A DNA stretch of 64,000 nt. Source: Diplocarpon mali. Its lineage: Eukaryota > Ascomycota > Leotiomycetes > Helotiales > Drepanopezizaceae. Below, piece after piece: positions 58,200 to 64,000 of the stretch. Made by a program: the position numbers and the translations under genes. The DNA lies in the NCBI GenBank assembly GCA_024741835.1, contig JAENRP010000228.1:1-64000 (forward strand), written 5' to 3'. Within the stretch, counting starts at the first letter, position 1. Every line of letters begins with the position of its first letter. The notes below the pieces were generated by a model. That model searched no databases. It had not been told where the DNA came from and was given only the letters and a program-made list of their open reading frames with translations.

Positions 58200-60313
58200 A
58201 TGGCAGTAGGCTTGGGTACAAGACATACTGCTGATGAGGAAGCCAGGGCTGAGGTAGAGGTAAGACCATCTTTGCAATGGAATCCGTAACTCTTTGGGAG
58301 CCCTCGGAGCTGTCGCAGACAGCAGAAGATGCGGTTGATTTGGGGCTTGCTGACTGGCTGTCCCAGGTCCTCAATAGCAGGCTCGAGAAGACCCGGATTC
58401 TGAATACGAAACTCGCGGCTTCGCTGACTAGACTGGAAAACAGTGGGAACAGTGTGCAGGAAGCAATTGGACCAATCTATGGAAACACTCAGAAGTTGCA
58501 GGTACTGGGCACAAGTGCGCTCGTCATACATGGGTGGAGGAGCTGTGCTGATCGTTTGCAGATATTGATGCCATTCTTGCAGCGATCGAGAGGATCCGGC
58601 AACCTTCGGATATCAAGAGCAATGAAGAGGATATTATCAGAAAAGGGTCAGTAGACCATACCCGTTACTGGGACCCGATAGTAATACACTTATAGCCTCG
58701 ACAAGGCTGGACTGGCCTCATTCTTGAGCTCCGTCAAACGAGTGAATAAGGCACTATCAGACTTGAAGCAATCAAATCTTCGATCGAACCAACAAGCAGT
58801 AGCGGATCTCTCCAAGCTACTGAAGTATGGAAACGAGCAACTGGAGCAGCATTTCGCGAGACTGCTGCAAGAGGACTCCAAGCCTATCGAACCTCTTCAC
58901 TTCCTCACGAAACAGAAACCCTTCCCGACTCTATCACAGGACAAGTCGACTCGTCTGGGATTGATCAACCAATACCTCGCTTCGGTCGCTGGTCAATCTG
59001 GATCGTCTCGTGATTCACCTTTGCTGCAAGTGTATGCTAGTGTTAGGGGTCCGTATCTTGTAGCAACTCTACAGAATCTGGCTGCCGCGTCTCTCAATAC
59101 CGCCAAGAAGAAGTCTGCAGATGCCATCTACCGACAAGGAACCAACGGCATGGCTACGTATGCAATGGGTATGGAGGGCGCTTTTCTGGCAGAGCACGAG
59201 AATATCTGCAGCTTATTTACAAGAGACGAATGGGGCAAAGTCTTCAATTTAAGCTGTCAAGGAGCTATTTCTGAGCTTGCCAGGACTGTCCGAGAGTTGA
59301 ACTCCCATATCAAGGCAAACTTGACGACCGATTGTTATCTTGCCTACGAGATAATTGAAATTATGTCGAAGCTATCTTCCAATATGGAGAGCAGAACAGG
59401 CGAATTGAAGCCATCCTTCGCCGCAGCACTCAAGCCTATTCGCGAAACTGGCAAGTCTTCGCTGGGCGAATTACTTGAATACACTCGTCGTCAAGTTTCC
59501 GCATTACCAGGCGTCCCTCAAGATTCTGCCGCCGTGTCAGTCACGCAAGAAACAATGACCCGTCTTCAGACAATGGTCGATTTTCTCCGTCCGATATCCA
59601 GCATCATGATCTCCCTCGGCGACGGAGGCTGGCGAATAAACGCAGCCACCAATCCATCCGGCGACCAAATCCCGACCTTGAACTCCTTCGACGTCGGTGC
59701 CGACGGCAAGCAGATCTTTGTACACTACTGCATCGACACGATCGACGCCCTCCTTATCTCTCTTGAAGCCAAAGCCCGCCCGCTCCTCAAAGGAGGGAAA
59801 CCAGCCCTCGGCGTCTTCCTAGCCAATAACGCTACTATCGTCGACCGCATGATTCGAACCTCAGAACTCATACCCATTCTGCAACCCCACATGGCGGATA
59901 TTGATAAGTGGCGCAAGACAGGTGCCTCATACTATGCTGCCGCGTGGCGTGAACCCTCGACTCATCTCCTTGACGTGCAGTACACGAATCGAGGCGGCGC
60001 GCGCCCGCCCTCAGGCTCGGCTGCCGCCGTCGACTCGGCTGCCATTGTGAAAGGACTCAGCAACAAGGACCGAGACAGCATTAAGGAAAAATTCCGGCTC
60101 TTTAACGCGAGCTTCGATGAGCTGGTTAGCAAGCACAAAAGCATGAGTATGGAGCGCGAGGTGCGGGAGATGCTTGGCCGCCAGGTGCAGCAGATGATCG
60201 AGCCGCTGTATGGTCGATTCTGGGACCGGTACCATGAGGTTGATAAGGGCAGGGGCAAGTATGCTAAATATGATAAGAGCGCGATGTCTGCTTTGTTTAT
60301 GGGCTTGTTGTAA
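58200..60313 (+). CDS. EXO70: Exocyst complex subunit Exo70
   Basis: Predicted exons 58200-58259, 58367-58514, 58562-58646 and 58696-60313 give 636 residues. The N-terminus MAVGLGTRHTADEEARAEVE joins VLNSRLEKTRILNTKLAASL after intron 1 (GTAAGA donor, 107 bp). Later junctions restore NIDAILAAIERIRQPSDIKS and RKG-LDKAGLASFLSSVKRV, with donors GTGCGC and GTCAGT. The Exo70 body follows, with long helices, TFD-like DRWKKTGA-type WRKTGASYYAAAW, and a C-terminus REVREMLGRQVQQMIEPLYG to MSALFMGLL. The basic C-terminal helices bind phosphoinositides and Rho GTPases. The protein tethers secretory vesicles to the plasma membrane at growth sites. Length matches fungal Exo70. The 20-residue first exon is easily missed, because an ATG inside intron 1 (58277) also reads into exon 2. 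Confidence 0.93.
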
Positions 60314-60838
60314 GTAATGGCTAGCTGCTGGAGAGGACGAGTTGGCTTCGGTAGTTTGGTGGGGGTGGGGGGCAAGCTGCTCTGTAAATAAATACGGGTT
60401 GATATGATACCAGGAATCTTGGGACTTGGCGCGGTTGGGACGTTGCTTATTGGCTTTTATTGCAACTCATAATCGAAAACTATGTAGGGATTGCGATCCC
60501 CTCTCCTGTCCCTCCCCAACAGCACAGGGCCTTCGCGTCCTGGGGATCCTATGCTTACCATGCCCGCCAGAGAAAAGAAGCGAGCCTAAACCCAACCGAG
60601 TACCCCATGATATCGAAGGCCAATGCTAGTTCTCAGATGCAAATCCAATCCTTCTTTCCAAGTAGCATACCGGAAAATAGTAAAAAGCACGCCGAGCCCT
60701 ACGATTCATACTCCAGCGCCGAAAACCAGATTACAGTCGCATAAAAACCCAGACAGCATGATACCAGAACCGTAGACGGGATCAACTTATTTGAAGGATA
60801 AGGAAGGATGAGTGGTACATATACAAGGCACAGAAGTC

Positions 60839-60874
<36 letters not shown>

Positions 60875-61089
60875 GCCGCTTGGTGAACGGGGGTTCGGGG
60901 GTTCGTAGGAGTGTAGCCGTCGAAGATAGGCGGTGCGTGAGGGAGCCGGCGGCGCATGGTGCGGACGAGGAGTTGGTAGAACCGCGACGAGATCTCGCCG
61001 ACCCCGACAGAGCCAGACAGAGTCTAGCGTCTGATTCGCGGATGTCAGGTTCGGAGGGTGGAGGAGCGAGATATCGCCGGGTCCCGCCT
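60314..61089. other. 3' region of EXO70, no supported gene
   Basis: Overlapping low-complexity frames only; contains the GA microsatellite. Confidence 0.5.
60843..60872. repeat. (GA)n microsatellite
   Basis: About 14 perfect GA dinucleotides. Confidence 0.9.
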
Positions 61090-61245
61090 TCAGAGACAAT
61101 CGGTGTTCTCGCACCAGCCGCAGAGGTCGTGGGTGCCGTAGTAGTCTACCTTGCAGCAGTAGCCGCAGCAGTGGTTCACGAGAGGCGTTGGGCCGGCGAT
61201 GGCCATGCTGAGGAGGGGTGTGGCGGTTGGGGGCTGGAGGCACAT
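61090..61245 (-). CDS. Possible Cys-rich mini-protein
   Basis: Frame of 51 residues from ATG 61245 (MCLQPPTATPLLSMAIAGPT), or 38 from ATG 61206. The C-terminus is Cys-dense: HCCGYCCKVDYYGTHDLCGW, then a CENTDCL end, with paired Cys-Cys doublets. The open frame extends upstream to at least 61323 with further Cys (CNCNLC) but without an ATG, so a 5' exon is possible. The spacing looks too regular for chance and recalls small Cys-rich fungal proteins. No clear signal peptide is visible from these starts. Real gene status and function are uncertain. Confidence 0.35.
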   Translation of the reverse strand: MCLQPPTATPLLSMAIAGPTPLVNHCCGYCCKVDYYGTHDLCGWCENTDCL

Positions 61246-63090
61246 TGCTGCCGGGAGGTAGAGGCAGAGGTTGCAGTTGCAGTGAGGTGTGGCGGTGCTT
61301 TCGAAATCCGAGAGATTGAACACAGAGGGACGGCGGAGGGGAGAGCGTGGAGCTGGACGCTGGTTATGATGTTGGATGATGAGGTTGTGTGGAGTGTTTG
61401 TTGACTTGCGGTCACTGGGGATGCGATTGACTTATAGACTCGACGAATTGGCTTTATACACTCGAGCCTCAACAAGCCATTGAGCGCAGTGTCGTACAAT
61501 GACTTCTCTAGATGAGCTGTTTCCAACTCGTGCTTAGACATCAGAGCTGCGATCAACCCCAGTGTATATGGGAATCCGCCTCGAACAGCCAGCGCACACA
61601 CTGCCCCCTCCCCCAAGCCCCACTTTCCCCGACCAGCACGCAATCGGGCAACGGGCATCTATCGGGCGTGACATTCACGAGAAGTCTGATTAAGAGCTTT
61701 GGACGCTTGCAGGGCTTGAGACGAACGTGCGGCGGTTGCGGGTACACTGCGTGAAGGAGGGAGCAGGTAGGGCAACCTGAAACGAAGAGATAGAAATCGG
61801 CGGAGAACTGTGCTCTGGGGAAGCCAGTGCAACAGTTCAAGGCAAATCAGAAAGTGAGGCTGTCACTCAGCGAGGGACAGCATCAGATCAGGCGTCCTCT
61901 CCTGGTCTCGGGAGCGAAAGACACGATAAGTGAGTAAGAAAATAGCCGAGCCCGCACGCCGAGTAGCATGAGACAGGCCTGCTAAAGAACGACGGGATGG
62001 GAGAAAGGGGTTGCTGATGTAAGAGCAAAAGCGACAGGTCATATACCGGCTGCGTGGCATATTATCTGGAGCTGCAATAGAGGGCCGCGGTTTGGGCCTG
62101 TGTGCTGCATGCTAGAGAAACGGGAGAGGCGGCGCAGGGAGGACATCGTGAACAGCATCCTCATTGCCTGCGATTCGGTGGTAGGGGTGGATACCACATG
62201 TATGGCTCCTGGTAGGGCGTTGGCTGTGTTCCTCTCGCTTGCTGACGGACATTCCTTCGCAGAGCACAAGATACGCGTGATGTCGATCTGTAGATGTTCA
62301 TTACCTGAGGAGCGTGATGCTGAGGATCTCTCCGTTCTCTCTCTTCTGACTGCGGTGAACAATGCGACAAGCCTCGTAGATTGCGTGCGGCATGGCACAG
62401 CTTGGGATGGGAATAGAATGGCTGGGGCCTAAGCTGACTATCCGCCTGTTATTCCGCGGAATTGATTCCTCGGGACCAACAGCAGCGCAGGCCGACAAGA
62501 GCAAGACTTCACCTCGCAATGCTTGCTCCACCCAAGGCTTGTCTTCTCTGAAAGCGAATGGCCGCATCTGAGGTCGCAAGGTGTCGTCAATCCGATCAGG
62601 GCGTCTGCAGTGGTAGTCTCACGCTGGTGCGCATGAAAAAGGAGCGGAGCGAGCTGATCATCATCGTCAGCATGTGCTGATGAGGACCAGGCGAGCTCGG
62701 AGTACTTGGTTTTCTGGCTGTCGTACAATGACTCTCCGATCACCATTGTCCGAAACTTTCTGGAGACGGTATGGATATGTGGTTTGCTGGGAGGTTCATC
62801 AGGAGAGTCGAGGGTGGTGGTAGGAAAGGGGTATTGTACCTTACCTAAGCTGCCTTATGTAAGCATTCCATTTTTGCGCTTGCCGCGGTTGCCTCACCAG
62901 CCGGCTGGAGCCGAGACACAACTCGGTCCGGTCGGTAATCGACTAGTACTACCCTTGAGATACTCTGTACCTTGTAAAGATCCCAGCTCTATCCATACCT
63001 TTTGGTCCGAGAACGAAGGCGATGCAAGGCTGAACTATTAGATCCTATTCCTACTCTCCTATCTTTTTGTTTCGCTGACAGTGGAGTAAA
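61246..63090. other. No supported gene
   Basis: Frames on both strands overlap one another and show no known domain. The plus-strand frame 62100-62432 is the least random-looking but cannot be supported. Confidence 0.45.
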
Positions 63091-63328
63091 CCAGAGCAGA
63101 GGCCAATATAAGTGTACGGCTTCTGACTATTTACAAGAGCAAGCGAGGCAAGCTGAACGCTATAAACATTGAGATTTAACAACAAGCTGGCATTTCGACT
63201 CAGCGTTTGATTATTCGTAGTCGCTAGGACTTGATCTCGGCTCTGCAGATTCTTGGGGTTCTTTCTAGAGAGTGCAGGCTCGTAGGAGACACCGCGGACA
63301 AGTTTTGAGTCGTCGTCTGAAGCTGGCG
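63090..63328 (-). mobile_element. TIR-element copy 3, fragment, inverted
   Basis: The segment 63190-63328 matches the reverse complement of about 18085-18190. Shared landmarks are CGACTCAG, GTTTGATTATT, AGGACTT, ATCTCGGCTCT, TGCAGRYTCGT, GGAGACACC and ACAAGTTTTGAG followed by GTCGT. Homology fades towards 63090. It keeps one terminal repeat and lacks the rest, so it is a truncated copy in opposite orientation. Confidence 0.6.
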
Positions 63329-64000
63329 TATCTTGTCTGAGCTTTTAATATGGCTTATAAGTCAAAATTCTGCTCTTATATACCAAGAAATCTTCTGCGG
63401 GACCTACGAAATGGTTCCAAGGCGACTAGGGCTAGCTGATATGCCCGTTGACCTTCTTATGCTTTAAACTACAGCTCCAGGTTTCAATAAAACCGATAAA
63501 TTAACTGACATTCTTTAGAGCTTGAACGTAATCGACGAAATGACTACTACTCGCCTACTATGTAATCCCATCACGCCACTTACCTTTGCACAGGCTAGCT
63601 GCTTCTGGACGGCCTCCATAAAAGTTCCCACCACCAAGTGCCGACGTTACCGGAAACACAAAAGGGCCTGTTTTCCCCGCAAAACTCAGTTTTTTTCTTC
63701 CGCATGGAAATGACATGTACATGGGGTGATTCAAGGAATGAAAATGACGAAATTGAACACTAGCCGAAGTATTTCTTGAGAATCGCCACATGATGTAACC
63801 AGGTAGCCGAGATACGAAAACCGCAGGGTTCTTATCTAAGTTCGGCGAAGTGCAAGTGAGGCGACCTGGGTCGATGAGGTCAGCGCTTCCGTAGTGTCGC
63901 AGTTTGGAACATGATTTGTGTATTGAATGTACTGTAAGTATATTTTCTATCTGGACGTCATGGTAAATTGCCGATTCTCCACCGTGGCATAGGTGGTCAA
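63329..64000. other. Window edge, no supported gene
   Basis: No recognisable frame or RNA gene in the last 670 bases. Confidence 0.5.

Noticed and set aside
58097..58531. 144-codon minus-strand frame opposite EXO70 exons 1-2
   Set aside because: Antisense shadow; the plus-strand exons match Exo70 closely.
62100..62432. 110-codon plus-strand frame
   Set aside because: Somewhat protein-like but no homology visible, and the opposite strand is also open over most of it.
1..64000. CRISPR array, prokaryotic operons, secondary-metabolite gene cluster
   Set aside because: No regular repeat-spacer array, and genes are spliced and eukaryotic. No polyketide, peptide or terpene synthase or clustered pathway enzymes are present.

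Overview
The window looks like nuclear DNA from a filamentous ascomycete (Pezizomycotina). Genes carry several short introns of about 45-150 bp with GTATGT/GTAAGT-type donors and CTAAC/CTGAC-type branch sites. The gene set is typically fungal, and the repeats carry the CpA-to-TpA signature of repeat-induced point mutation (RIP). A helotialean (Leotiomycetes) origin is my guess from protein flavour and is not proven. A run of 26 Ns at 53600-53625 shows this is a draft assembly.

Left part (1-25 kb), mostly single-copy housekeeping genes. In order: a CAX-type calcium/cation antiporter (+), an RRM-like orphan protein (-), a stretch of broken coding sequence (7.3-8.4 kb, -), the DNA helicase HRQ1 (-), a Ran-binding nuclear protein of the Yrb2/Nup50 type (-), a 96-residue Ser/Thr/Tyr-rich protein (-), the Golgi protein YIP4 (-) and a twin-PAS regulator (-). 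An AT-rich decayed repeat sits at 18.1-18.8 kb.

Middle part (25-36 kb), a gene-poor, repeat-rich island. It holds a fold-back inverted repeat (28.28-28.56 kb), a TIR element (30.0-30.77 kb) related to the 18.1 kb repeat and to a fragment at 63.1-63.3 kb, and a decayed Ty1/copia retrotransposon (31596-35268). The retrotransposon has 173-bp LTRs, a 5-bp target duplication and an initiator-tRNA-Met-type primer site. Just right of the island lies a homologue of EED, the WD40 subunit of Polycomb complex PRC2, with an in-frame stop and frameshifts.

Right part (37.9-61 kb), dense housekeeping genes again: a membrane-anchored ER disulfide isomerase (-), diverging from tyrosyl-DNA phosphodiesterase TDP1 (+), acyl-CoA-binding protein (-), a PTEN-like phosphatase (+), a coiled-coil protein of unknown function (-), a Pcl-type cyclin (-), a mitochondrial-type cytosolic phospholipase A2 (-), the exocyst subunit EXO70 (+), and a possible Cys-rich mini-protein (-). 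The last 2.7 kb holds no gene I can support.

The genes do not form a pathway cluster. The two most interesting things are the broken PRC2 subunit beside a RIP-marked repeat island and the small family of TIR and fold-back repeats. Splice sites were placed by eye from reading-frame continuity and consensus sites, so they are predictions.
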